Positions 29,046-42,246 of a stretch of DNA of 64,000 nucleotides are shown in pieces. The translations under genes and the position numbers were made by a program. Within the stretch, counting starts at the first letter, position 1; every line of letters begins with the position of its first letter. Origin of the DNA: Cyprinodon diabolis. Taxonomy: Eukaryota > Chordata > Actinopteri > Cyprinodontiformes > Cyprinodontidae. The stretch covers positions 47,956,453 through 48,020,452 of the forward strand of contig CM060068.1 of the NCBI GenBank assembly GCA_030533445.1, given 5' to 3'. Under the pieces are notes generated by a model. The model did no database searches. It was not told the DNA's origin and saw only the letters and a list, made by a program, of their open reading frames with translations.

Positions 29046-31914
29046 GGTCTTCCTGTTGATGCTTTTGTAACCAAAAACTACTATCGTTTCTTTCATAAAT
29101 ATAGAGCTAGAGTAAAAGGTTGAACTGGATCTACAGAACCATGAGCAGGTTTGGTGTTTCCGTCCGTTTCTATGGGATGGAGGAGCGTCGCTGAAGGAGT
29201 CCTCAGCTCTTTGCTTCCTGAGGCGTCCGTTCTTCTGTCCCCGCCTCAGCGAGTCCCTGAACGCCCCCTGACATCAGCGCTGTGACGGGTTCTGACGCTT
29301 TGCCCTGAACGCTGAGTCAGCCCCGAGGAACCATGAAACCTTTTTACCTTGATGAGGTTTTTTTATTTCTGCAGGATCAGGATGTTTGTGTTTCCTCTGG
29401 TTTGGATCAGAAGCTGCTCGCTGTTACCAGCAGGTCTGCAGGTTACAGTAGTTCAGATCCGTTGGCAGGAAGCCTGAACAGCTCCTCCTTTATTCCTTAA
29501 ACCTGGATTTGCCACCTTAGAGCCTTTAGGCCTGCAGCCTCCCCGTGTTGCATAACCCCCCCCAGCACCAGCATGTGTTACAGTAGAGATAAGCCGAGTC
29601 TAGCCCAGCATTAGTCAGAGCTGGCTGGGTTTCTCTGATGTTTAGATGCTCTCTGAGTCACTCGGTCGCTTTGTGCAGCTGTGAAAAAATCCAGACATTA
29701 ATTCCTAAACATTGCGAAGGACTTTGGGTGTCATCATGTTTCCGTCTGCAGTTGGCGACCAGAGTTTGTTTCAACATGTTTGATCAGAAACCACAACCTG
29801 AGGCTGGATGTTTCTGCTCCTATCAACTCAGTCTGTGTGTGTGTGTGTGAAGGGGGGGGGGGGGGGGGCGGTATATATATTTCTAATTTCACCATCAAAC
29901 TGAGGACCAGTTGTTGCAAAGTGAGGACATTTTGACAGTCCTCACATGCTGTTTTGGTTATGGTTAGGTTTAGGGTCAGTTTTAGGATTAGGGCATAGAA
30001 AAGGACTTAAAATCAATGGGAGAACAAGTATGTGAATGTTGGGGGGGGGGGGGGGGGGGGTATTCCAGCTTCCTCCTGTTGAAGTCCTTGCAGCTCATGA
30101 TGTAATCATGACATTTCTTTATGATAAATCTGCAAATTATAAACCATTGGAACAAAAACCATCCATAGAAATCAAACAGCAATAGGTGGGGAGAGGGGGT
30201 GCATACTAATGCTGATACTATTTATACATTATTCATCTATATAGTTTTTTTTTTTTCCCTTTTTAACTGTTCATTCTTTTGTTACTTTTTTAACCTATTT
30301 TATTTATAATTCCTTTTTAAATTTCTTTCTATCCTTCAGGACCTTTCCTCTGTGTTCAGCTGTTCAACTTCTATTTTATATATATCTACATCTCTTTAGA
30401 TCCTCTCCAGTGTAACTGAGGAGAGGCGTCCAAAGAAATTGCAGCATATTTAAGCTTTTCCAAGCTACAAAGAATTAAAATCTAAATAAGTAATTTTTTC
30501 TTGAATTGAGGGAAATGAGACACTTTGCCAACAGAAAAAGACAATTTACATTTTTGTCTTAGTTGAAGTGCAGAATATCAAAATATCTTATTTTAAAAGT
30601 GAAAATCCTCACACCATCTTATTTACCTGCTAAAATTAAGGCCAAATACAATTAATTTATGACATTTCTACCTACGGAGCCCCTAAAGGGACATTTTAAA
30701 ACACATAAAACCTTCTTGTACAGCAGATATTTTCTCAGACGGACCTCCTCTTTTTTTTTTTTTTTTTACCTTTAATCCATTTTGCAGACATTTTGTAAAC
30801 ATCCATCTATATCCGTTCAGTCGTTTGCAGTTCTGTTTGAATGAATATAAAAACATAATCAGGCTTTGCTCTGAAATAGACCACAGGACTTCAGGAAACG
30901 TTTAAAGTGACGCTCAGACACTTATAAGCAACACAGCGATGCTTTCGGAGCCCAAACTGAAAATATAACCTAATTAGTTCATCTACATCATTTTACTGAA
31001 CATGTTTGTTCAAAATACTCATGTAAGAAAGCATCTGGTGGGAACAAGAAAGTTATTGGTGCAGATGAGAAAGTATCTGGCACGTGAAACTGGATGTTAC
31101 TGCAAATTTGTTCTTTTCCTTTTTTCCTTGTAGGGTTTTGGGAGACGGACCCTCTGCAGGTGTTTATCCCTGATTGATGCTCTGCAGCTTTAAAGCTGCT
31201 ATTCCTGCAACAGACTTGTTTCCTCTCCCTCCTCAGGACCCTGTTTGGTTTGTTTCCTATCTTATGTTTTGTTTTTGCTAAATTCAGGTCAGTTATGGTT
31301 ATTTCAGGTATTCTGTTTTCAGGTTTTATTTAATATATTTTAATCATTTCAAGTTTCATTTAATCAGAAAATACTTGCATGCTCTCCTTTAGTGTTACTC
31401 CACCAAACAAACCTGGTGGAGGTAACATCAGTGTCCATTTAGGGTCTGGACCTGTTCAGCATAAACTGTGCCCAGATCCAGTAGAGATCATCCCACAATG
31501 CCGGGTTCTGTCTTCTACAGCCAATTATCTGAGGGATGGAACTGTTTCAGAAACTAAATCAGACTCACATTGAAACAGGTTGAAAACAGGTGGATCCAGA
31601 GAGAGAGAGAAACCATCTGCTACCTCCAGCCCCTAATTGAGATGTAGAAGGAGCCTTCTGGGCCGAGCTGCCGACAGATCCGAAGACGGATCGGAGCACC
31701 TGACACGCAGAAATGTTGACGGGCAGATGAGCGGGCGGCGCTGCAGATTCCTCACAGAGTGATGAAAAACAAACGGCTCTAAAGAGAGGAATTACAGCGC
31801 TGTATTTCAGCAGGTCAGGGAAATGACACCAGCTGTCCATGTTTCTGCAGCAGAATCAAATCCTTAAAGGTGTCATTTAATTTCCACAAAAGCTCCTCTG
31901 CTGGATGATTTTAT
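29046..31914. other. Intergenic sequence downstream of VWA8
   Basis: Two poly-G tracts occur, at about 29851-29868 (preceded by a GT repeat) and about 30041-30060. A poly-T run lies at 30754-30768. A degraded palindromic-MITE copy lies at about 30465-30670. No host exon is recognised. Confidence 0.5.
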
Positions 31915-32562
31915 GGTTAATACAACTATTCCTTATTTAATCACATTAATTATGTTTTTGATAAAAATCCTTTGGCTAAAATGCCATCAGAACGCTGATA
32001 ATATTAAGTGTGTCTCAGCCCCCCCCTTCAGTGTCCACCATATTGGATCAGTCCATTTGCTGCACATGTTCAGAAAGGTCCAAACAGACAGCAGCAAACC
32101 ATTTGAAAACAAACCATGCAAAGAGCAGTGTTGCCAACTTAGCGCTTTAGTCGCTATATTTAGCCACTTTTCAGACCCCTCTAGCACTTTGATTTCTAAA
32201 AAGCTCCTAGCGCCAAATCTAGCAACTTTTTTCTGCTACTGGAGACTTTGGAGACAACATCTAAAAGTAGCGAACTCTGCTCTCCAGAGCAAGTAGATTG
32301 GTAACCCCGCCTCCTGCTCTCCTCTATCTTGTCTGCTGTCATGATTCATGCAGCTGTTATTTCATCCAAATGAAAAATGGAGAACAGATAAGCAGATCAT
32401 GGCTTGTCTACAGTGAAAAGAAGGACTGGGTTATTTACTTTGGCCTTTTTGGAAACACAGGAAGGAGCAATCAGCTAAGTGAGCTTAGTGCTTGGAAAAA
32501 ATCTTTCATTCCTTTAGAGACAGCATGAAAAGTCAGCTGAGTACAAAACATAGAGAGGAAAA
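31915..32562. mobile_element. Copy B of the 878-bp hAT family (interior)
   Basis: 31960-32535 is nearly identical to 21060-21645 in copy A, in the same orientation. The left part, TTAATACAACTATTCCTTATTTAATCAC, matches copy C's right end and preserves the empty site of the MITE at 22091. The outer termini are not clear. It continues into sequence that differs from copy A. Confidence 0.75.
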
Positions 32563-32599
32563 CAAGATGGTGAGTTTGCAGCTTCACAGCTGTGAACAG

Positions 32600-33499
32600 C
32601 AGAGGCAGTATTTAGTTACATTTACTCAGTTACATTTATTAAGTAACAATATGAAAGACAATTACTTTTAGGAGTAGGTTTACTCTGCCATTCTTCTTAC
32701 TTTACTTGATAAATCTTCTTGTAAATGATCTCTTTCCCTCACTGAGTAAAACCTCTGACTGCTGTGAGTCATTAGAACTTTTCCTAATCAGGTAAACATG
32801 CAGTAATCTGCAGATATTAACAGTGGAAGTTCGTTACCTTAACCTAACATGTATACAGTTTAAGGTTTTAAGGTGTATTCAACTATTTACTCAGTCTGCA
32901 CTTTATTACCTCTTTGCAAAGAGGGAACAGTTCATCATACGGTCCTTATTGCCTGTAATCAGCCCTGTTCTGATCTGGGCAGCGTTCGTTCCGCCTTACT
33001 TACAATAATGAGTCAAAACAAATTACAGACACTTTGGTTCAACGGTAAAATGTTATGAATAAACCTTGAGAAAGAATCTGGTTCATTATGGGAAGAGGTC
33101 TTGTGTGGCCCTACAGGTGAAAAAGACATTTTAAAGTGAGTAAATAGCATAAATCAATATATGAAATAACAGAAATCTACATTTTCTGACCACAAATGAT
33201 TGGTTTGGAAAAAATTGATGTTGGAAAAAACACTGGTAAAAGTATTTCTTCTGCACAAATTTGTTCTTTTATATTCATGGAAATTAATTGAATTCTTTAT
33301 GGATCTGAGTCTTTAAAATGACAAAACTTCCACATAAAGTCTGTTTGCAGCATCATTTATAAACATTAAATCTGATGTTAGAGTCCAACTGTTACTCAGT
33401 ACTCAAGTAGCCTTTTTACCAAATACTTTTTTACTATAATTTGGGTAAAAAATGTTAAAGTAGTACTACGCTTGAGTATAATTGTTGGGTAAACCTCTG
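32600..33499. mobile_element. 900-bp hAT element with 7/8 target duplication
   Basis: The termini are CAGAGGCAGTATTTAGTTAC and TTGTTGGGTAAACCTCTG. The flanks GTGAACAG (32592-32599) and GTAAACAG (33500-33507) differ by one base. Subterminal TTACTCAGT/ACTCAAGTA repeats are typical of this fish hAT group. It is non-autonomous and sits inside or beside copy B. Confidence 0.78.
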
Positions 33500-33889
33500 G
33501 TAAACAGCAGCCCTAAGATAACATCAGACACAGATAAACTATTATGTTATTATTATATAAGTATTAGGGGGAAGTTAGGAAGATTCTAAGGGCCCTTGAT
33601 GGAGGTGGGGCCCAAAAGAAAAGAAAAGTCCCAATAGGTATTTCAAATATAAAAATAAAATCCAGCAGTAAAATGAATAATTTTTGCTTTCTCCCTCATT
33701 TTTCAGCAGTAAACAGTGAAAGAAAGCAAGAATAAATCGATCTTTCAACTTTTGTATCCAGCAGTTTATGCAATTTAATTAATGTATATTTCACTTTTTG
33801 TTTTCTAATAATTTTCCCTTTGTAGAAATTTTCCAATAAAAATTACATTGAAAATGTTACTGATACTCTTCAGTGCATGTTGCATACAT

Positions 33890-33920
<31 letters not shown>

Positions 33921-34598
33921 GGCGCTCCTGCCACTGATTAACTGAGGGGAGAAATGTTATTTGTGCCCATAGAAACCATTACTGTTGCAAAAACACATTT
34001 TGAAAATGGAAATTTGAAAAAAAAAAAAAAGAAAAACAAGAAGCAACACAAATTAATAAAAAAATGTTTTGTGAGAAATTTTGCTGTTTTCTTAAATTGT
34101 ATTTTTGAAGAATGTTTCCAATTTTTTATCAAATAGATTTTTTTTAGGCTGAATCTCTTTCCTTTTTTACAGATCTTATAAGTCAAATTTATTTTAAAAT
34201 ATTTTTTTATTTGAAAAATGTAATCTCTAAATATATAATTTTTTTAAAAAAACAACATAAAAACTGAAAAACAATTAGAAAACTAAAAAATATAAAGCAA
34301 AATTTAGGAATAATCTGAGAAAATTAGGAAGTGTTCAAAGTTATATTTTTGGATTTCAGTTACAAAACTAAATAGACTAAATATTTGCTCATAGTTCTCT
34401 GATTAATCTGATGATTGTGACTAAATGTGATTAAATATTCTGGAAACTTCTGTGCTGCGTCGAGTTTTAACCAAAATAGCTTCACTGGAAGGACGATGCG
34501 TCTCTGTTTACATATCCAGGCATGGTGATACGAGCACAGAACATTTCCTCTCTCCTCACTGCTACTCGTATATTTCCTTCTTCTCACACTGATCTACG
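33500..34598. other. Intergenic, AT-rich with a long poly-G
   Basis: A run of T then about 23 G at 33900-33922 is followed by GCGCTCCTGCCACTG. That resembles the reverse of a CAGTGGC hAT terminus. No gene. Confidence 0.5.
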
Positions 34599-35318
34599 GA
34601 AGCCCAGAGCGGTCATACTCAACTTTCTTTTTTTCCTTTGTCTTTTCAAGATAAAGACATAACTATCTCGTTATCACGGTTAAATCATTAACTGTAATTA
34701 TCTCGTTATCAGGAGATAATGGAGATAACGAGCTGATGAAGTAATGAATGAGGCTGGCCATCAGCCCTGGATTCCCAGTCCATCCATGCCTGCGGGGCCC
34801 CTAGTGGTTCAGTGTTGGTACTGCGTGTGCGCAAATAATCAGTTTTTTTGTTTCCTTTTTCTTTTCCCTCATTGTGGTGGTGGAGGACTGGATTGCATGG
34901 AATACAGTAGAAACTAATCTGACTGTTTTCTAATGAAAGTCTTTAATCTGGACTCATTTTGGGGGTTAATGCATCTTCTAGCTGTACCAGGCGTAACACC
35001 GGCGCTGTTCAGAAACACCTGGAGGCATAGGGCTGATTGCTGATGGAGCAGAAGTGGAAGCAAATCATCAAACCAACAACGTCGCCTCGTTACCTAAAAA
35101 TTAAACAGGATTATTTACAGGATTACACACAGGCTGCCATGACTTATAAATCCTCTCCAGCTGCTGTGGGATTGAAGCAAGGAATCAGTTTTAACACTCA
35201 TCAATCATCTCGTTAAGAAAACAGCTTTTGTTATCTTTAGATTATGAGAAAATGAACTTGTTTTATCGAGAAAACCACACTAAAAAAGTATCAGAGGGAC
35301 ATGACCGCTCTGGGCTTC
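34599..35318. mobile_element. Terminal-inverted-repeat element, about 720 bp
   Basis: GAAGCCCAGAGCGGTCAT at 34599-34616 is the exact reverse complement of ATGACCGCTCTGGGCTTC at 35301-35318. Inner segments rich in TATCTCGTTATC recur near both ends. The target duplication is uncertain, so the superfamily is open (Harbinger or ISL2EU-like are possibilities). Non-coding. Confidence 0.7.
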
Positions 35319-36159
35319 TATAGATTGCAGACATTTTCCTTCTGACTGGAAAACGTATGAAACGTAGACAGAGAAACTTTTCTGTTTCAGGATTGATGAA
35401 TTGCGTTTTATTTACAGATCCTCCTCCCAGTAATTTGCCCTTTCTGATGATGAGATCATGTTCTGCATATTCATGAAGCCAAATGCTCCTCTGCTCATTC
35501 TAGGGACCCATGCCTGGTGTGAAACTGGTTAACAGATCAGCTCTACGTGCCTTGAAGGTTTTCTACATGCAAAGATTTATTGGACTGTGGCTTCGGTCAA
35601 ACACCAACCAGAGGAGCCAGAGGCAGAGCAGCAGCCAACAGGCAGCAACTTGATATCCTGCAGATCATTTCCAGAATGATCCCATGGAGGAGGCCCAGCA
35701 GGAGGATAAACTTACCCAGCAGAGGTTTTCTCAGCTCTTTTCAGTGTCTGACTGCCTGTCTGCAGGTGTGCTCATGCATTCATGTGTGAATGGGACGCCT
35801 CCCTCCTCCTGAACCTGAACCTCCTGAGGTGGTTAAATGTTTCGTCTCTCCTGGTCTCTTTATCTATTTCTCTGTGGGAGAACCACCCAGAAAAGTGTTA
35901 AGATCAAATCAGTGCTGCATCTCTGAGCTCCACCAGTGTTGTTGTTGGCTGTTAGCGCCGGCGTGTTCAGGGAGGGGCGGAGCCTATGATAAAATGCCAC
36001 TAACCTGTCAGCTGTCCACACAGGAGCAGGTCTTTAACCTATTCAGGGCTTCCCTTTCAGGAGAAACCTGAACCCTGCTTTATGTGGGTGGGGCCAGATT
36101 AGGCTGGGATTCCCAGATTATCACCATGGTTGGAGTAATCTATCTTTCTAGTCTAAGTT
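35319..36159. other. Intergenic, no feature seen
   Basis: No repeat or exon recognised. Confidence 0.45.
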
Positions 36160-36900
36160 TCAATTCTATTCAGTTTATTTCTATAGCTCCAATTCACATC
36201 ATGTCATCTCAAGGCCCTTTCCAGTTCACCAGATCATCCAGTCAGATTGATTCAAAGTTTTCTATCTAAGGAAAACCAGCTGATTGCATCGACTCATTGA
36301 CTCTTCAGCAATCCCTCACACTAAGCATGCTTGTAGCGACAGTGGAGAGGAAAAACTCCCTTTGAACAGGAAGAAACCTCCAGCAGAACCAGGCTCAGTG
36401 TGAGCGGCCATCTGCTGAGGCCCACTGGGGTTCAAGGAGACAGAAGCAGACATAGAAAAAGAAGCATAGATACAAAAGGCAACTGTCAACCAGCTCCACA
36501 GGCGGCCCCGTCCAGGAAACACACAGCCAGGCAGACGAGCTCCAAGCCAGCTCCCATGTCAGAGGATGAAGAGAGCACATCCAGTTAGTCACAGTCAGAG
36601 AAACAGGACTACACTGGAAAACAGGCCAAGCTCCAACATCTAGAAACAAAGGTGTTGATGGCAGCAGCACAGCTGATATTTCTCTCCAGGATGGAGTCAC
36701 AGCCAAACAGGAACAGACCAGATGAAGCTACTATGAGAAAAAGCAGAGAGAGCAGAACGTTAGAGATTGAACTAACAGATTCTGCAGAGTGGGAGAATAG
36801 AGATAGAATGAAGCAGAATGATGAAAAAGGGGTCCCTATGTCCTCCAGCAGTCTAAGCCTATAGCAGCAGAACTATAGAGATAGATCAGGATAACCTGAG
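36160..36900 (-). mobile_element. L2-like LINE 3' UTR, copy 2 (5'-truncated)
   Basis: Near-identical to 25838-26575, with differences at only a handful of bases. It stops where copy 1 continues into ORF2. The ORFs inside are UTR artefacts shared by all copies. Confidence 0.85.
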
Positions 36901-38011
36901 AATTGTGTTCTGTTAGATGAACATACCTGGTCAGACCAGCATACCCATAGTCAAGATCCGTTTATCCCTCTAGTTTTATAAGAAAAATAGACTTTAAACT
37001 ACCTTAAAGGGCGTGTATCCCGAGGGGGCAGGTTAAAGGCAGAGAGGGAATTTCTTGGCTCTGAGAGTAGAATGACAATAAAAGGTTTTTAGAGAAAGGA
37101 TCCGGTTAAACCTCATTAACAAACAGCATCTCTCTGGAAAAGCGACTTTCTCAGCTGCTGAGTAATTCAGATGTTGATGTTGATAAAAGGCAGCTGTTGT
37201 CAGGGAAACGGTGGGACAGACTCTCCGTCCTTTGGAATGAAATAATGGAAACTAAAGCTGTCTCCCTTCAGCTCTTCTGGTGGATAAAGCTTTTTGTTTT
37301 AGTTGCACTTCCTCCATAAACTGCGACCAATCAGAGAAGGCTGAATTCCTCCTGCCTCCCCTTCAGACGGTCAGCGCCTCGCTACGCTCCTGTAATACAT
37401 CTTGCATCATCCACAGGATGTGGGTTTAGCACATGCTGCTGCTGTCAGCTCCTGAAACAGATATTATCCTGTTGCCCCTGACAACCGATAAACAATTAAT
37501 CCTCGGAGCTTCGAATGTGTGAAATCTAGAAGATATAAAGTACAACATGAAAATGACTGCGTGGCATTTTATGTTATCAGGGGAAAATGTTTAGTAAGAG
37601 TCGAGGGAAATGTGCCTGAAGTAGCAGATGAAGTCATTAATTTCGTTGCCTTGTACCTGTACATGTGTAATGACAATAAAGTTGAATCTAATCTAATCTA
37701 AAGAGGCGCAGCAACCAAAACAGGATAGAAAAATATATTTAAAACCAAAATTAAAGCAAAACCAAAAATACTAAAAGTCTGAGAGAGGCAGGCTGATGCT
37801 ACGCTGCAAAAACAGATCTGAAAAGAAATATATTCTTTATATAGGTGTGTTTGGCCTGAATACGCAGGTAAATATCAATAATAACCTAAATCATCGACTC
37901 CAGAATTCTCTGACTTTCCACCTTAAATCTACGGAAGAGGATTAGAGCCTCTGAAAAAAAAAAGTTAACTGATTTTTAAATATTATTTCAGTTTAATACG
38001 GGGAAAAAATT
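36901..38011. other. Intergenic with LINE tail and MITE fragment
   Basis: 37640-37702 (TGTAATGACAATAAAGTTGAATC, then TAATC repeats) is the 3' tail of a non-LTR element. 37800-37880 is a degraded palindromic MITE arm. No gene. Confidence 0.5.
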
Positions 38012-39650
38012 ATCTCAGAATTCTGACTTTAAACTCAGAATTCTGACTTTAATCTTATAATTCTGACGTTAATCTCAGAATTCTGACTTTAATCTTATAA
38101 TTCTGACGTTAATCTCAGAATTCTGACTTTAAACTCAGAATTCTGACTTTAATCTCAGAATTCTGACTTTAATCTCAGAATTCTGGCTTTAATCTTATAA
38201 TTCTGACTTTAATCTCAGAATTCTGACTTTAATCTTATAATTCTGACATTAATCTCAGAATTCTGACTTTAATCTTATAATTCTGACGTTAATCTCAGAA
38301 TTCTGACTTTAAACTCAGAATTCTGACTTTAATCTCAGAATTCTGACTTTAATCTCAGAATTCTGACTTTAATCTTATAATTCTGAGTTTAATCTCAGAA
38401 TTCTGACTTTAAACTCAGAATTCTGACTTTAATCTTATAATTCTGAGTTTAATCTCAGAATTCTGACTTTAAACTCAGAATTCTGACTTTAATCTCAGAA
38501 TTCTGACTTTAATCTCATAATTCTGAGTTTAATCTCAGAATTCTGACTTTAAACTCAGAATTCTGACTTTAATCTTATAATTCTGAGTTTAATCTCAGAA
38601 TTCTGACTTTAAACTCAGAATTCTGACTTTAATCTTATAATTCTGACTTTAATCTCAGAATTCTGACTTTAAACTCAGAATTCTGACTTTAATCTTATAA
38701 TTCTGAGTTTAATCTCAGAATTCTGTCTTTAAACTCAGAATTCTGACTTTAATCTTATAATTCTGAGTTTAATCTCAGAATTCTGACTTTAAACTCAGAA
38801 TTCTGACTTTAATCTTATAATTCTGAGTTTAATCTCAGAATTCTGACTTTAAACTCAGAATTCTGACTTTAATCTTATAATTCTGAGTTTAATCTCAGAA
38901 TTCTGTCTTTAAACTCAGAATTCTGACTTTAATCTTATAATTCTGAGTTTAATCTCAGAATTCTGACTTTAAACTCAGAATTCTGACTTTAATCTTATAA
39001 TTCTGAGTTTAATCTCAGAATTCTGACTTTAAACTCAGAATTCTGACTTTAATCTTATAATTCTGAGTTTAATCTCAGAATTCTGACTTTAAACTCAGAA
39101 TTCTGACTTTAATCTTATAATTCTGACTTTAATCTCAGAATTCTGACTTTAATCTTATAATTCTGAGTTTAATCTCAGAATTCTGACTTTAAACTCAGAA
39201 TTCTGACTTTAATCTTATAATTCTGACTTTAATCTCAGAATTCTGACTTTAAACTCAGAATTCTGACTTTAATCTTATAATTCTGACTTTAATCTCAGAA
39301 TTCTGACTTTAATCTTATAATTCTGAGTTTAATCTCAGAATTCTGACTTTAAACTCAGAATTCTGACTTTAATCTTATAATTCTGAGTTTAATCTCAGAA
39401 TTCTGACTTTAAACTCAGAATTCTGACTTTAATCTTATAATTCTGAGTTTAATCTCAGAATTCTGACTTTAAACTCAGAATTCTGACTTTAATCTTATAA
39501 TTCGGAGTTTAATCTCAGAATTCTGACTTTAATCTCAGAATTCTGACTTTAATATTATAATTCTGACTTTAATCTCAGAATTCTGACTTTAATCTTATAA
39601 TTCTGACGTTAATCTCAGAATTCTGACTTTAAACTCAGAATTCTGACTTA
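38012..39650. repeat. Tandem satellite: 20-bp unit, about 82 copies, with 60-bp higher-order period
   Basis: The basic unit is AATCTCAGAATTCTGACTTT. Unit variants ACTCAG, CTTATA and GAGTTT alternate so that a 60-bp triplet recurs, and blocks 60 bp apart are often identical (for example from 38821 to 39120). Most units contain the palindrome CAGAATTCTG, which includes an EcoRI site. No protein or spacer structure. Confidence 0.97.
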
Positions 39651-41519
39651 TTTCTCAGATTAAAATAAAATAAAATTTAAAAGTCTGTAAAATTTTTTAT
39701 TTTTTCAGTGGCCGTAATCCTCTGCTGTACCAGAGAAAATACACTTAGTTAAAAAAAAACAACAAAGAAATCTTTCTTGTATTTGAATATTTGCAGCGCA
39801 GCATAAAGTCTTGTTCCTCGAATTGAGGACAGAAACTCTAAACATGGAGTTTTTCTGGTGACCATTTAATCACACTCTGGTGGTTCGTGTTCTCTTACAT
39901 CACATCTGCAGACATGTGAGTTTTCACATCAGCTGATTTATGAGCCATGAGGATTTTCTTCCTTCCTTACAGCGTTTGCAGGGATTCACACGTACAGGAC
40001 GTGCAAAGCAGCTGAGGCCCAGGAGAGCCTGTGACCTTTGACCTCAGGTTAACTCCGTTCTCCTCCTCCTTTTAGCTGTGAAGTCATTGATTTCGAGAAT
40101 GCTCACACCAGCTAAACCAGTGTGGAAATAAACGTGTTTGGATTAAATGGATGTAAAAGTTGAGAAATCAGGAATATAATCAGATTATTACTGGATGGGA
40201 AAAAGTTCAGGGAGAAACAAGGTAGAGATTCCTATAAGGAATTAATGGGAAAAATATAAAAACGAAGCAAACAGAAAAAGCAACGCATGAAGGAAATGAA
40301 TCTGCTGCCTTTGATCCCCTGAACACGTCAAACGCTGGGATAAAAAAACAAAAACGAGGACAGTAAATTGATCATGAGAGAAAATTCAAACCTTAAACCT
40401 AAAAACAAACCAAAGTCCAAACGATTCCTTATCATTGCAGAAACTCCTCTGGGATGTTTTCTGCAGTCGATCTATTCGCTCGCTGTAAACTGATCAGTTT
40501 CTACGAAAACATCACAAATGTTTCAGGACTGAAAATATTTCAGGTTTCTGCCTAAAACTTGCTGAGAATCAAGGAGACGTCTTTGATCTGAGAAACCGTC
40601 TGAATGAGACGTCACCTCCTCACCGCAGGAAGGACTCAGACACGTTTCAGACTAGTTAGTTAAATAACCAACCTATTTTAATAAGGGAATAATTAGATTA
40701 TTACCTGAACCTATGGAAATGCAGCTGTTCACTCCTCTCACTGCAGCACCATCCCGCCACCCAAACCTCCTCCTCCTCCTGAGCTGCAGAGCCTTCTGCT
40801 CTCCTCACTCCTGGAAAGTCCTCCTGATCATCTGAGGGAACCTCAGACTATCCAGACTTTAAAAAAAGGATTAAAAAGAATTATTTTTAGCAGAACTTAG
40901 ACTGTTAACCTTTTATAATTATGCCACCAACTTATTTATTCATATATATTTTACAATGTTTAGTTTAACATTTTTTGCTTTTACCTTTTTACGATGATTT
41001 CACCTTTAGCATTTTAACATTTTTCATAAATGTAAAATCTATTAAAAATAAAATGTGTTTATTATTATTAATATCATTGTTACCTCCCAGAAAATTAATG
41101 GTTAATAACTTGACAAAAGTGAGTGTACAAACCGTGGATCAAACTAAAGACAAATTCAGCTCCTATTCATGGGAAACACAGTAATGCAATGACAGCCCCT
41201 CCCCAACATGTTGCTCATTTCTAACAGCAAATCAATAAAGCCTGTTAGGTGACTGTAGAGTTTTCTGTGGAAATACCAGAGGCCTCACCGTAAACCGTGG
41301 GAATCTCTTCTGACCCACATCATGCTGAATGACCTCTGAATGACCTCTGAATGACCTCTGAATGACCTCTGAATGACCTCTGAGTCTCTCGCAGCTCCAA
41401 CTTCAGCCACTTTCCACACGCCGTTCAGAACCAGTTTGCTGGGATCTCTTTTTTTTTTAACTGTTCAACAAGGTAAAAAAACTCCAGAAAAGATGGAAGA
41501 ATGTTGTTCTATCGTCAGG
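39651..41519. other. Intergenic; short 11-bp direct repeat
   Basis: Five copies of TGAATGACCTC lie at about 41326-41381. A MITE fragment (GCAGCGCAG end) lies near 39795. No exon found. Confidence 0.5.
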
Positions 41520-41707
41520 CTGAGTTAGAGGATAGATACAGTAGCAGCCGTTCAAAATGGCCGTTCCCAGTCAAAGGCCACTTCCCTGCAGCTCCAAGCC
41601 AAATCCCCCCAACTTCCAGCCACTGCAGTGACCCCCCACTCTTGCATATTTTTTTACTCTGACTTCACTGAATTATAGGGTCTGACCAGGAGATGGCGCT
41701 TCTCTTT
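41520..41707 (-). repeat. Flank of minisatellite family, copy A (left part)
   Basis: The reverse complement aligns with 58688-58945: CCTGGTCAGACCCT, GAGTCAGAGTAAAAAAAT, CAGTGGCTGGAAGTTGG and GGGCCATTTTGAA-type words appear in the same order. It shows that the 11-bp array is embedded in a dispersed repeat. Confidence 0.75.
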
Positions 41708-41714
41708 AGATCTT

Positions 41715-42246
41715 CAATTTTCAATTCAGTTTATTTATATAGCGCCAAATTCACAACACATGTCATCTCAAGGCACTTTACAGTTCAACCAGATCATACA
41801 GTCAAATTGATACAAAGTTTTCTATCTAAGGAAAACCAGTTGATTGCATCGACTCATTGACTCAAATACAATCCCTCACACTAAGCATGCTTGTAGCGAC
41901 AGTGGAGAGGAAAAACTCCCTTTGAACAGGAAGAAACCTCCACTAGAACCAGGCTCAGTGTGAGCGGCCATCTGCCGAGGCCGACTGGGGTTCAAGGAGA
42001 CAGAAGCATAGATACAAAAAGCAGCTGTAAAAGGCGGCCCCGTCCAGGAAACACAAAGCCAGGCAGACGAGCTCCAAGGCAGCTCCCATGCCAGAGGATG
42101 AAGAGAGCACATCCAGTTAGTCACAGTCAGAGAAACAGGACCACACTGGAAAACAGGCCAATCTCCAACATCTACAAACAAGGGTGTTGATGGAAGCAGC
42201 ACAGCTGATGTTTCTTTCCTGGATGACGTCACAGCCAAACAGGAAC
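41715..42246 (-). mobile_element. L2-like LINE 3' UTR, copy 3, with target duplication AGATCTT
   Basis: A shorter, more diverged member of the same family as 25838-26575. It begins at left with TCAATTTTCAATTCAGTTTATTTATATAGCG. AGATCTT at 41708-41714 and again at 42247-42253 brackets it. The homologous locus at 58688-58694 has a single AGATCTT, so the empty site is visible. Confidence 0.88.

Noticed and set aside
38012..39650. CRISPR-like array
   Set aside because: Repeats are contiguous 20-bp units without spacers, in a vertebrate genome.
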